From Microlunatus phosphovorus NM-1 (GTDB lineage: Bacteria; Actinomycetota; Actinomycetes; Propionibacteriales; Propionibacteriaceae): a DNA stretch of 64,000 bases. The notes under the pieces were generated by a model. The model worked only from the letters and a program-made list of their open reading frames with translations, did no database searches and was not told where the DNA came from. Positions 1 to 8,721 of this stretch are shown piece after piece. The stretch is from the NCBI RefSeq assembly GCF_000270245.1, contig NC_015635.1, forward strand, positions 310,001-374,000, in the 5' to 3' direction. A program made the position numbers and the translations under genes. Each line of letters opens with the position of its first letter. Position 1 is the first letter of the stretch.

Positions 1-1
1 C

Positions 2-2806
2 CTTTACGCGCTCGGTCGCGCCGCCTACCGGCACCGCAAGCGCGTGCTGCTGCTCTGGCTGGCGGTGTTCCTCCTCGCCGTGGGCGCGGCGGCCGGCATC
101 GGCGACAAATTCGACGAGAACTTCTCCGTGCCCGGCACGGAGTCCCAGCTGGCGCTCGACTCGTTGAATCGCACCTTCCCGCAGGCCGGCGGCACCACCG
201 CTCAGGTCGTCGTCGTGGTGCCCGAAGGTGAGAGCGTCCGGAGCGCTGAAGTACGCAAGCAGATCGAAGCCGGTGCCAAGGAGATCGAGAAGGTCGAGCA
301 CGTCGACTCGGTGATGTCGCCGTTCGACAAGTACGCGAAGGGCGTCATCTCCGATGACAAGCGTGCGGCGATCATCACCGTCCAGCTGGAGCTGGTGGAC
401 GGCGCGGTCGCCGATGCCACGTTCGACGGACTGGACGACGCCACGAAGGCGATCGAGGCCGACATCCCCGGTTCGCAGGTGTCCCCGGGCGGTGCGGCGT
501 ACGGCAACAACCCGCCCAGCTTCTCCATCGTCGAAGCGCTCGGCGTGATCATCGCGCTGGTGGTGCTCTGGCTGACTCTCGGTTCGCTGCGAGCCGCCGG
601 GATGCCCTTGCTGACCGCGGTCCTGGGCGTGATGATCACCGTGCTGCTGATCGTCGCGGTCACCGGACTCACCATCGTCTCGGCCACCACCCCGATGCTG
701 GCGGTGATGTTGGGCCTGGCTGTCGGCATCGACTACGCACTGTTCATCACCTCGCGGCACCGTGATCAGTTGGCCGCCGGGATGGAACCAGAGGAGTCGG
801 TGGCCGAGGCGGTAGCGACCGCCGGCTCGGCCGTGGTCTTCGCCGGCCTGACCGTGATGATCGCCCTGTCGGGTCTGGCCGTGGCCGGGATTCCGTTCCT
901 CACCACGATGGGGGTCGCAGCAGCTGCCGGCGTCGGCATCGCGGTGGTCATCGCCTTGACCTTGTTGCCCGCGCTGCTGGGTCTTGCCGGCGAGCGGCTG
1001 CGGCCGAAACCCAAGAAGGACAAGAAGCCCAAGGGAGCCGAGCAGTCTGCGGTGTCCGGGACGGAGCCGGACCGACCTAGGAAATCCCGTACGCCGCTGG
1101 GCCGGCTGTGGGTGCGGGCGGTGACGAAGGTGCCGCTGCTCACCGTCGCCCTGGTCATCTTGTTGCTCGGCGCGATGGCGTACCCGGCCAAGGACCTGCG
1201 GATCGCGCTGCCCAGCAATGGCATGGCCGATCCGGGTACGCCGGCCCGGGTCACCTATGACCTGATCGACGAGCATTTCGGCGTCGGCTACAACGGACCT
1301 CTGATCGTCAGCGCCACCATCGTCGGCTCCGATGATCCGCTGGGCGTGATGGACGGTATTGCCGACGAGCTACGGGACCTGCCGGGCGTCGCGAGCGTGC
1401 CTCTGTCGACCCCTAATGAGAACGCCGAGGTCGGCATCGTGCAGGTGATCCCGACGGGGGCGCCGGACTCCGATGAGACCAAGGATCTGGTGCTGCGGAT
1501 CCGGTCCATGCATGACCACTTCCTCGAGAAGTACGACGTACCGGTCTATGTCACCGGCTTCACCGCCGTCGCCATTGACGTGTCCGACCGACTCGGTCAG
1601 GCGCTGCTGCCCTTCGGCCTACTGGTGGTCGGGCTGTCGATCATCTTGCTGATGATGGTGTTCCGCTCGATCGCGGTGCCGATCAAGGCGACCATCGGCT
1701 ATCTGCTGAGCGTGCTCGCGGCGTTCGGGGCGACGGCGATGGTCTTCGAGTACGGCTCGTTGGGGGCCGTGTTCAACGTGCACCAGACCGGCCCGGTGAT
1801 CAGCTTCTTGCCGATCCTGCTGATGGGCATCCTCTTCGGCTTGGCCATGGACTACGAGGTGTTCCTGGTGTCACGGATGCGCGAGGAGTATGTGCATGCC
1901 GTTGCCAGGGCCGGCTCGAAGGAACTGGTCGAGCCCAAGCAGACGATCGAGGACGGCTTCAACGCCTCTGTCCGCGTGGTCGTCGCGGCCGCAGTGATCA
2001 TGTTCGCGGTCTTCGCCGCCTTCGTGCCCGAGGGCGAAGGTCCGATCAAGACGATCTCGTTCGGGCTGGCCGTGGGCGTGTTCGTCGACGCGTTCATCGT
2101 CCGGATGACCTTTGTGCCGGCGGTGATGAAGCTGCTGGGTCACCGGGCTTGGTGGCTGCCGGCCTGGATCGACAAGCGTCTGCCGTCCTTCGACGTGGAG
2201 GGGGAGGGCCTGGCCCACCAGCTGTCGCTGCGAGACTGGCCGGTGCCCGGCGATGATCACGTGGTCTATGCCGACGGACTGCGGGTAGCCGGCACCGACG
2301 GCGAGCTGGGGATGGCGTTGCGACCCGGCGAGGTCGTGGTGATCGACGGACAGGCCGGCAGCGGGAAGACCGCGCTGCTGCTGACCCTGGCCGGCCGAAT
2401 GAAGCTGGCGACCGGGCGGCTCAAGGTCGCCGGCCTGGTGCTACCGGAGCAGAGTGCCTTGGCCCGCGGTCGTACGGCGGTGATCGATTGCACCCGGATC
2501 GAGCCGTCGCACCAGACCCGGCGTGGGCCCCGCGGTGGATTGCGGGCCGAGATCGCCGCCATCCAACAGGCCGATCCGGCCGTGATCTTCGTCGATCATG
2601 CCGACGTCCTCCGTGACGTCGATGATCGGGCGGCACTGGCCAGCTTGGTGGAGGAGACCGCCGGTTCCGCTCATGGACTGGTGATCGTGGCCCGCGACCG
2701 AGCGTTGGTCGATGACCTGATCGGGGTCCCGTACCGGCATCTCACCCTGGGCTCGATGCCGGACCTGGCCGACAGCCTGCGGCTTCGAGCAGTGCGCAGC
2801 GACTGA
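2..2806 (+). CDS. MMPL/RND-family transporter with C-terminal P-loop domain (5' end outside window)
   Basis: The reading frame is already open at the window edge and reads LYALGRAAYRHRKRV, the usual N-terminus of MMPL proteins, so the true start lies just upstream and the GTG at 44 is not a credible start. Two MMPL halves are visible: a first membrane helix, a large extracytoplasmic loop and a helix cluster (about residues 180-345), a Lys/Pro-rich linker, then the same pattern again (about 375-725). MMPL proteins export lipids or hydrophobic compounds using proton motive force. Unusually, about 190 further residues follow, holding a Walker A (GQAGSGKT, near residue 783) and a Walker B-like VIFVDHAD (near 860). 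No ABC signature motif is visible in this domain. It is followed after 47 bp by the YhgE/Pip gene, likely one operon. Confidence 0.88.
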   Translation, partial: LYALGRAAYRHRKRVLLLWLAVFLLAVGAAAGIGDKFDENFSVPGTESQLALDSLNRTFPQAGGTTAQVVVVVPEGESVRSAEVRKQIEAGAKEIEKVEHVDSVMSPFDKYAKGVISDDKRAAIITVQLELVDGAVADATFDGLDDATKAIEADIPGSQVSPGGAAYGNNPPSFSIVEALGVIIALVVLWLTLGSLRAAGMPLLTAVLGVMITVLLIVAVTGLTIVSATTPMLAVMLGLAVGIDYALFITSRHRDQLAAGMEPEESVAEAVATAGSAVVFAGLTVMIALSGLAVAGIPFLTTMGVAAAAGVGIAVVIALTLLPALLGLAGERLRPKPKKDKKPKGAEQSAVSGTEPDRPRKSRTPLGRLWVRAVTKVPLLTVALVILLLGAMAYPAKDLRIALPSNGMADPGTPARVTYDLIDEHFGVGYNGPLIVSATIVGSDDPLGVMDGIADELRDLPGVASVPLSTPNENAEVGIVQVIPTGAPDSDETKDLVLRIRSMHDHFLEKYDVPVYVTGFTAVAIDVSDRLGQALLPFGLLVVGLSIILLMMVFRSIAVPIKATIGYLLSVLAAFGATAMVFEYGSLGAVFNVHQTGPVISFLPILLMGILFGLAMDYEVFLVSRMREEYVHAVARAGSKELVEPKQTIEDGFNASVRVVVAAAVIMFAVFAAFVPEGEGPIKTISFGLAVGVFVDAFIVRMTFVPAVMKLLGHRAWWLPAWIDKRLPSFDVEGEGLAHQLSLRDWPVPGDDHVVYADGLRVAGTDGELGMALRPGEVVVIDGQAGSGKTALLLTLAGRMKLATGRLKVAGLVLPEQSALARGRTAVIDCTRIEPSHQTRRGPRGGLRAEIAAIQQADPAVIFVDHADVLRDVDDRAALASLVEETAGSAHGLVIVARDRALVDDLIGVPYRHLTLGSMPDLADSLRLRAVRSD

Positions 2807-2853
2807 TCGACGACGTGGTTGACGAGAAGAGTTGACGAGGAATAGCGACGGAT

Positions 2854-5118
2854 ATGTGGAAGCTCGAACGCGCGCGTGATCCCAAGATCACCTGGCTGTC
2901 CCTGGTCGGGTTGATCCTGGTGCCGCTGCTGGTCTCGGGTGGGTTCTTGTGGGCGACCTGGAACTCCGACGACCGGCTCGACCTGGTGCAGGCCGCCATC
3001 GTCAACAACGACGAGGGGGTCACCCTGAACGACCAGTTCGTGCCGCTCGGCCGACAGCTTGCGGGGGGTCTGGTCAACGGGGAGGACGACGTTGCGAACT
3101 TCGGCTGGGTGCTGACCGACGACGAGGATGCCCAGCAAGGCTTGGCAAAGGGCACGTACGCGGCCGTGGTGACCATTCCGGAGGATTTCTCGAAGCGGGC
3201 CACCTCGTTCAGCAAGGACGAGGTCGCCGAGATCGAGCCGGCGGAGATCGCCGTGCAGACCTCCGAGGTCAGCGGCATCACCGACGGCGTGGTCGCTCAG
3301 GTGATCACCACCGCGGCGCGGGACACGCTGAACACCGAGCTCACCAAGCAGTATCTGGACAACATCTATCTCGGCTTCAACTCCACCAAGAAGCAGTTCC
3401 AGTCGGTCGCCACCGGCGCCCGCAAGCTCGCTGACGGCACCAGCGAGCTGAGCGACGGTCTCGATCAGGTCTCCACCGGATCGGTGAAGCTGGCCGACGG
3501 CCTGGAGCAGCTGGACAACGGAACCCAGCAACTGTCGACCGGAATGACCAAGCTCGCCGACGGTACGAAGGCGCTCCCGAAGCAGACGCGGCAGCTGGCC
3601 GATGGTGCGCAGGATGCCGCCGATGGCGCCGATCAGTTGGCCGACGGTGTCAAGCAGTTCACGGGTGGACTGACGCAACTCAACGAAGGAACGAAGAAGC
3701 AGCCCGGTTTCGGCGAGTTTGTCGACGGGGCCGGGAAGTTCGCCAAGGGCGCGGGGCAGTACGGGACCTTGGGCGCCGGTGTCGGGAAGGGCGTCCAAGC
3801 GCTCGACGACGGAATGAAGCAAGCCTCGGACGGTATGGCCCAACTCGCCCAGCTCGGCGCGGCCGGCTACAGCGAGGAGGGGCTGGCTGCGCTGAAGGCC
3901 GGGCTCAAGCCGTTCCAGATCACCTGTGCCGCGGAGATGCCGGACGAGCAGTGTTTCGGTTTCCTCGCCGCTGCCGCGGCAGGGGTCGCGGCCGGCACTG
4001 GTGCCGCGCATGCCGGCCTGACGACGAAGCAGAAGGCACCGGACGGCAAGTCGTACAGCCTCGTCGATTTGTCCAAGAACCTCGAGTCCGGCGGCTCCCA
4101 GCTGGCCGAGAACGGCCCGCTGATCGCGAAGGGCATGAATGGCTTCGCAGGTGGCATCGACAAGCTCGCTGACAACGGACCGAAACTGGCCAAGGGCACG
4201 AGCAGTCTCGCCACCGGCCTGGACCAGCTGGCCGACGGCACCGACCAGCTGTCGACCGGGCTCACGCAACTCAGCGGCGGCATCCAGCAGACGGCCGCCG
4301 GCACCAAGCAGCTTGCCGTCGGCACTTCTCAATCAGCGACCGGGGGTCGCCAGCTGAGCGACGGTCTGGTCAAGCTGGCCGACGGCGGTAGTCAGCTGGC
4401 CGACGGCACCGAGCAACTGGCCTCCGGGCTGGAGAAGGGCGCCAAGCAGATCCCGACGTACGACAAGCAGATGCGTACCGCGCTGTCCAGTGTGGTGGCG
4501 GCACCGGTGACCGCCGAACGCCCGAGCTCGCTGTTTGCGGACCTCGCGAACACCACCTTCTTGTCGGTGATCGCGCTCTGGCTGGGTGGGCTGGCCAGCT
4601 TTGTCGTGCTGCGGGCTGTTCCGTCGCGAGTCCTCACCTCGATGAAGCCGTCGTGGCGATTGGCGGGCGAGGCTCTGCTGCCCGCGGTCGGGGTGGCGGT
4701 GATCCAGGCGATTGCGCTGACGGTTACGTTGCAGATCCTGCTGGCCCTGAGCGCGGGGCAGGTGGCCCAGCTGCTGCCGTTCTTGTTGCTCACCGGTCTG
4801 GCCTTCGTGGGGGTGAACCATGCGCTGGTGGCCTGGCTGGGCGGTGCCGGCCGGTTCATCTCAGTCGGTGTCGTGGTGTTGTCGGCGGCCACGGCGATCA
4901 CTCACGCCATCCCACCGTTCCTCTCCGCGGTGGTGCCGTTCCTGCCCCTTACGCCGGCGATGGAGGGTGCCCGTGCCATCGCGAGCAGCGGCCCGGGGGC
5001 GGGCGGTTCGGTCGGCCTGCTCCTCGCTTGGCTGCTGATCGGTGTGGCTGCCGGGGTGCTGGCCGTCACTCGACACCGAGTGGCCAGGGTTCCCGAACTG
5101 GTCCCCGCAACGGCCTGA
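2854..5118 (+). CDS. YhgE/Pip family membrane protein
   Basis: A 754-residue protein with one N-terminal membrane helix (about 15-35), a long extracytoplasmic middle and about five C-terminal helices (about 560-745). This is the layout of the YhgE/phage infection protein family, related to ABC-2 permeases. The middle contains many copies of an LADGTxQL/LxxG repeat, which forms long helical coiled rods in this family. The ATG at 2854 follows a purine-rich stretch. Its cargo is unknown. Close spacing after the MMPL gene with its extra nucleotide-binding-like domain suggests the two act together in envelope export; that link is inference. Confidence 0.85.
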   Translation: MWKLERARDPKITWLSLVGLILVPLLVSGGFLWATWNSDDRLDLVQAAIVNNDEGVTLNDQFVPLGRQLAGGLVNGEDDVANFGWVLTDDEDAQQGLAKGTYAAVVTIPEDFSKRATSFSKDEVAEIEPAEIAVQTSEVSGITDGVVAQVITTAARDTLNTELTKQYLDNIYLGFNSTKKQFQSVATGARKLADGTSELSDGLDQVSTGSVKLADGLEQLDNGTQQLSTGMTKLADGTKALPKQTRQLADGAQDAADGADQLADGVKQFTGGLTQLNEGTKKQPGFGEFVDGAGKFAKGAGQYGTLGAGVGKGVQALDDGMKQASDGMAQLAQLGAAGYSEEGLAALKAGLKPFQITCAAEMPDEQCFGFLAAAAAGVAAGTGAAHAGLTTKQKAPDGKSYSLVDLSKNLESGGSQLAENGPLIAKGMNGFAGGIDKLADNGPKLAKGTSSLATGLDQLADGTDQLSTGLTQLSGGIQQTAAGTKQLAVGTSQSATGGRQLSDGLVKLADGGSQLADGTEQLASGLEKGAKQIPTYDKQMRTALSSVVAAPVTAERPSSLFADLANTTFLSVIALWLGGLASFVVLRAVPSRVLTSMKPSWRLAGEALLPAVGVAVIQAIALTVTLQILLALSAGQVAQLLPFLLLTGLAFVGVNHALVAWLGGAGRFISVGVVVLSAATAITHAIPPFLSAVVPFLPLTPAMEGARAIASSGPGAGGSVGLLLAWLLIGVAAGVLAVTRHRVARVPELVPATA

Positions 5119-5136
5119 CCAACCACAGACCGGTCC

Positions 5137-5508
5137 CTACCCGTGGCTGAGGTCGACGACGCAGAACCTGTTGCCGTCCGGATCGGCCAGCACGACGAAG
5201 TCGGGGTCCTCGGGATAGCTGTCCCACGCCACCCGGGTGGCCCCGAGCGAGATCAGTCGTTCGCACTCGCGCGCCAACTCTGCGGCGTCGCTCACGTGCA
5301 GGTCGAGGTGCAGTCGGGGATGCTCCTGGATCGGGGTGGCGCTGGGTTGCAGGGCCAAGGAGGCCCCGATCCCGTCGGCGGGTTGCAGCACCCAGGCCCA
5401 ACCGCCGAATCCGTCGCGCCGCAGGACGTAACCCAACGCCTGCTGCCAGAAGCGGGCAGCTCGCTGTTGGTCACTGACTCCGAGTACCACGACCCCGATA
5501 TTGAGCAC
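5137..5508 (-). CDS. VOC (glyoxalase/bleomycin-resistance) family protein
   Basis: About 123 residues starting LNIGVVVLGVSDQ. It has the paired beta-alpha-beta-beta-beta folds of the vicinal oxygen chelate superfamily and ends VLADPDGNRFCVVDL, a family hallmark including the metal-ligand region. The GTG at 5508 gives the standard start; an in-frame GTG at 5547 would add 13 unconserved residues. Substrate cannot be told; members include glyoxalases, dioxygenases and antibiotic-binding proteins. It converges with the YhgE gene, with only an 18-bp gap. Confidence 0.8.
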   Translation of the reverse strand: MLNIGVVVLGVSDQQRAARFWQQALGYVLRRDGFGGWAWVLQPADGIGASLALQPSATPIQEHPRLHLDLHVSDAAELARECERLISLGATRVAWDSYPEDPDFVVLADPDGNRFCVVDLSHG

Positions 5509-5588
5509 ACCGGCAGTATGCGGTGCGACCTCCGACCCTGGCGACACGCGGTGCCACGGCGCACGGTGGAAGTAGGGAGGTGATGATC

Positions 5589-6056
5589 ATGCGTAAGGCA
5601 ATGATCGTGAAGGTGTTCCTGGGAAGCCTGATCGGACTGGTGGCAGCCGGCGTCCTCTGTGCGGTCGCGCTGGTGCTGGCGGCCTCGAGCGGTGTGTTCG
5701 TTATGAATGGACCCGACGTGGTCGGGGTCAGACCCGACCCCTTCGGCTGGTCCATGCTGGCGTTGGCCGGCTTCGCGGTGCTGGTGATCGTGGCGGCGTC
5801 CATGGGGCTCTTCGTCGCCTGGATCGGCGCAATGCTGAACACGGTGAACCTGGCGGACAAGACCTGGTTCGTGGTGCTTCTGGCCGGTGGGCTGCTCAGT
5901 GTCGGGTTCCTGGTGACGGCGGCGTACGTGATCGCCGGACCTGACGGGTACCGACCAGCCGTCCCGCCTGTCGATGAGCACTCCGCGTTGCCGGGCCTGA
6001 CGCCGCCGCCAGGCACTGATACTCCTGCGACGCAGGCAGATCTCGCTCACCGGTAG
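5589..6056 (+). CDS. small integral membrane protein of unknown function
   Basis: A 155-residue protein with three or four hydrophobic segments (about 8-32, 48-75, 88-115) and a polar, Pro-rich C-terminus. I do not recognise a family. The ATG at 5589 is preferred because GGGAGG (5575-5580) lies at ideal distance; the ATG at 5583 is too close. The next gene, a CPBP protease, starts 12 bp downstream, so the pair is probably one operon. Confidence 0.7.
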   Translation: MRKAMIVKVFLGSLIGLVAAGVLCAVALVLAASSGVFVMNGPDVVGVRPDPFGWSMLALAGFAVLVIVAASMGLFVAWIGAMLNTVNLADKTWFVVLLAGGLLSVGFLVTAAYVIAGPDGYRPAVPPVDEHSALPGLTPPPGTDTPATQADLAHR

Positions 6057-6068
6057 TGCGGGCAGGCG

Positions 6069-6866
6069 ATGACGATGACGACCACACGGCCGGTCCAGGA
6101 CAGTAGGGCCGGCCGGTGGGTCGCCCGACATCGCTTCATCGCCTTCGTCGCGCTCGCGTACGCGATCTCCTGGAGTCTGTGGCTCGGGGCCGCGGCGGGT
6201 GGTGGGCAGGCGTTCTTTCTGCTCGGCGGGCTCGGTCCGATGGCCGCAGCGGCCATTGTCACGGCCGTCAGCGGCGGCTCCTTGATCGCCTGGATCCGAC
6301 CTGTCTGGCGCTGGCGGGTGCCGGCGCGCTGGTGGGCGTACGCCCTGGGGCTGCCCGCATTGCTGTACGTGGTGGCCACGCTCGTCTTGCAAGGGCTCGG
6401 CTTCCCGGTGGACTGGTCCCTCGGCATCGAGCGGCTGCCGGACTACCTGGGCACCTTAGTCTTCGTCTTGTTCCTGGGTGGGGCCATGGAGGAGCCCGGC
6501 TGGCGCGGGTTCGGGCTGGCGGTGCTGCAGGAGAGATACTCGCCGCTGCGCGCGACCATCGTGCTCGGGCTGGTCTGGGGAGTCTGGCATGTGCCGATCT
6601 ACGGGCCGGCCGGCTTCGTGGTGCCCTGGGTGTTGGCGGTCTTCTACACCCTGTTGTGGAATGCCACCCATAGCGTCGGACTCTGCATCCTGCTGCACGC
6701 CAGCTTCACACCTGCTCAGGATCATCTGCTGCTGATGCCGCGACAGGACGCCTACACCGCCGTGCTGGACACACCCGACTGGGTCATCCTCGGTACCTAC
6801 CTGGCGGCGGCCGGCGTCGTCGTGGCGATGACCCGGGGGCGGTTGGGTGCTGGTCTGCCAAGGTGA
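6069..6866 (+). CDS. CPBP family intramembrane metalloprotease
   Basis: A 265-residue polytopic protein. The first CPBP (CAAX protease and bacteriocin-processing, Abi) motif is clear as EEPGWRG followed by FGLAVLQERYSP (about 140-160). Later conserved His segments are VWGVWHVPIY (about 172-181) and ILLHASFTP (about 214-222). These motifs make up the glutamate/histidine active site inside the membrane. Roles in the family range from bacteriocin immunity to processing of membrane substrates; nothing here fixes the substrate. The start is one of two tandem ATGACG codon pairs at 6069. Confidence 0.85.
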   Translation: MTMTTTRPVQDSRAGRWVARHRFIAFVALAYAISWSLWLGAAAGGGQAFFLLGGLGPMAAAAIVTAVSGGSLIAWIRPVWRWRVPARWWAYALGLPALLYVVATLVLQGLGFPVDWSLGIERLPDYLGTLVFVLFLGGAMEEPGWRGFGLAVLQERYSPLRATIVLGLVWGVWHVPIYGPAGFVVPWVLAVFYTLLWNATHSVGLCILLHASFTPAQDHLLLMPRQDAYTAVLDTPDWVILGTYLAAAGVVVAMTRGRLGAGLPR

Positions 6867-7421
6867 AGATTCTCACCGGACAGTGCTGGCCCCAGGCGGT
6901 CATTCATCGCCCGGAATCGTGGGTGTCTATCGACCGGTGGCGCTCCCGGTTGGCTCATTGTCTGGAGTCTGGCTGTCAGTCGGAGTCTGGTCGTCGGAGG
7001 GCGTCGACTGTGTGGCGGATGCCGAGGGCGCAGGCGACGGCGGAGTCGTGAAGTTGTCGGGATCGATCGTGACCGTCCCGCTCGCCACCAGGAAGACGAA
7101 CGCCGCGGTTGACACCTGCGGCGCTGGTCGGTGGAAAAGGTCCGGGAGGGCAGGTATTCGGTCTGTGCCGGAGTGAGCTCTTACTCACTGGTGCGCGGCG
7201 GTGGCTTCGGTTGAGCTGAAGCAACCACAGCGCACCAGTCGATGAATCTCGCCCATGCTCCGCGAGCGTTCCGTGACCTCAACCTGACGTACGCCTCTCG
7301 TTCCGTACGTCCTGATCCGTCACCAGCGCGGCGTACCGTTCTGTCAGGATTGTGGTCGTCACCACGGGTTCATTGGCCGTACGCGACAACGAGGCCCAGA
7401 CGCAACAACGAGGGAGACCAG
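6867..7421. other. intergenic region with a long imperfect hairpin and no convincing gene
   Basis: Between the protease and ferritin genes. A minus-strand frame (7184 to 6927) encodes a hydrophobic stretch then a Pro/Thr/Ser-rich tail, but it has only an internal GTG and no clear ribosome site, so I do not call it. A hairpin spans 7187-7239: ACTGGTGCG pairs with CGCACCAGT, and the inner arms GGTGGCTTC and GAAGCAACC pair with one mismatch. The ferritin promoter is presumably in 7250-7410; I could not identify an iron-regulator box there. Confidence 0.45.
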
Positions 7422-7946
7422 ATGCCAGCAGACCGGTTCGTCGAGCAGCTCAACGCGCAGATCGCGAACGAGTTCGCCGCCCACCAGCAGTACGTCGCCT
7501 GCGCGGTCTACTACGACGCCTTGACCATGCCGCAGATGGCAGGCTTCTTCTATGCGCAGGCGCTGGAGGAACGCGACCACGCGATGATGATGGTGCAGTA
7601 TCTGGTCGACCAGGACTCGGCCGTCAAGATCCCTGGCGTAGCGGCGCCGCAGACGGACTTTGCCGACATCGTCGAGCCGGTCGCCCTCGCGCTGGAGCAG
7701 GAGAAGCGGGTCACCGAGCAGATCAACCAGCTGACCCGGATCGCGCGCGAGGAGTATGACTTCGCCTCCGATCAGTTCATGCAATGGTTCATCAAGGAGC
7801 AGGTCGAGGAGGTCGCGACGATGAGCGACCTGCTCACCGTGGTCAAGCGAGCCAACGACGTCGAGGCGATCGAGGACTACGTCCAGCGCGAGACCGCCGG
7901 CGAGGGCGCCGACCCGACCGCCCCGGCCGTCGCAGGCGGGGCATAA
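7422..7946 (+). CDS. ferritin (non-haem, BfrB type)
   Basis: A 174-residue four-helix ferritin. The ferroxidase ligands are in place: Glu in NEFAAHQQY (about 16), EERDHA (Glu/His, about 50-53), a Glu in the ALEQEKR helix (about 93) and EQVEEVA (about 125-130). It oxidises Fe(II) and stores iron as a mineral in a 24-mer. The ATG at 7422 follows GGGAGACC; the open frame runs further upstream, but without conserved sequence. It lacks the haem-binding Met environment of true bacterioferritins as far as can be seen. It is monocistronic. Confidence 0.9.
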   Translation: MPADRFVEQLNAQIANEFAAHQQYVACAVYYDALTMPQMAGFFYAQALEERDHAMMMVQYLVDQDSAVKIPGVAAPQTDFADIVEPVALALEQEKRVTEQINQLTRIAREEYDFASDQFMQWFIKEQVEEVATMSDLLTVVKRANDVEAIEDYVQRETAGEGADPTAPAVAGGA

Positions 7947-8039
7947 GCCCACCCGTTGGGTCAGCTGATGGTGGCTGAGTGACTCGCTCGCGGGGAGTCC
8001 CGGGATGAGTTGGCACCTCGAGTAGGAGGTTCGGCACGG

Positions 8040-8663
8040 TCAGCGCGAGGCGAGGGCCGGGATGATCAGGGCCAATTGTTGGCTGAATCGTTCGCCGGGA
8101 TCGGAGAAGATCCGGTGACCGGAGGCAATCGACAGCGGGTGGTCGGGACCGACGATTGCGTCTCGCGTCTGTAGGTCGTAGCGCTCGGCGCTCGACTGAG
8201 TGCGTTCCTGCTCCTCGATCACGAACCCGACCACGTATGCCGTCACGACTTCGAACGCGTCGCTCACCTGCTCGATGCTGTGACCCTGGCCCACCCAGCG
8301 GGCCAGCATCGTCTCGCGATGCCGCAGCAGGTCAGGGTCGGTCAACCGGGTGCCGCTGAAGGTGCGGGCGCCGTCACGGTGCCGGAGATACTCCGCGCGC
8401 ATGGCGGTCGCGTACGCCAGCAGTGCCTCCGCGAGCGAGGTCTCCTCGCTCAGGTTGGCCAGCGTGTGTTGGATCCGGCTCGCCACCTCGGTGCCCATCT
8501 CGTCCAAGAGCTCCTGCTTGGAAGCCAGGTGCCAGTAGAGGGCGGGTGCCTTCACGCCAAGTTTCGCTGCGAGCGCGCGGACGGTCAGGCCGTCGATGCC
8601 GACGTCGTCGAGCACGCCAAACGCGGCATCCACGATCACGACGCGAGTCAGGCGAGGCGGCAT
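8040..8663 (-). CDS. TetR family transcriptional regulator
   Basis: A 207-residue repressor. The N-terminal helix-turn-helix (about 10-50) includes TVRALAAKLGVKAPALYWHLASK, of which ALYWHLASK is the typical TetR recognition end. The C-terminal half resembles the TetR_C ligand-binding fold. It is divergent from the oxidoreductase at 8722, with a palindrome in the shared 58-bp promoter region, so it most likely represses itself and that gene. The inducer is unknown. Confidence 0.88.
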   Translation of the reverse strand: MPPRLTRVVIVDAAFGVLDDVGIDGLTVRALAAKLGVKAPALYWHLASKQELLDEMGTEVASRIQHTLANLSEETSLAEALLAYATAMRAEYLRHRDGARTFSGTRLTDPDLLRHRETMLARWVGQGHSIEQVSDAFEVVTAYVVGFVIEEQERTQSSAERYDLQTRDAIVGPDHPLSIASGHRIFSDPGERFSQQLALIIPALASR

Positions 8664-8664
8664 C

Positions 8665-8693
8665 TTGACACTTTAACAGTGTTAAGGGATGCT
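8665..8693 (+). promoter_or_regulatory. putative promoter with TetR operator
   Basis: TTGACA at 8665-8670 is a consensus -35. The perfect palindrome TTAACA-G-TGTTAA (8673-8685) fills the spacer, and a weak -10 (GATGCT, 8688-8693) follows at 17-bp spacing. An operator between -35 and -10 is the standard TetR arrangement. The -35 lies right beside the regulator's start codon, so binding would also affect the regulator. Confidence 0.6.
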
Positions 8694-8721
8694 GGAATTG
8701 AACTTAGTTAAGGAGAGCGAG

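Noticed and set aside
2671-4332. 553-codon antisense frame over the YhgE gene, with repeats
   Set aside because: Its repeats are only the complement of the LADG repeat codons of the real protein.
6927-7184. Small secreted Pro/Thr-rich protein on the minus strand
   Set aside because: No start codon before the hydrophobic stretch other than an internal GTG, and no ribosome site.
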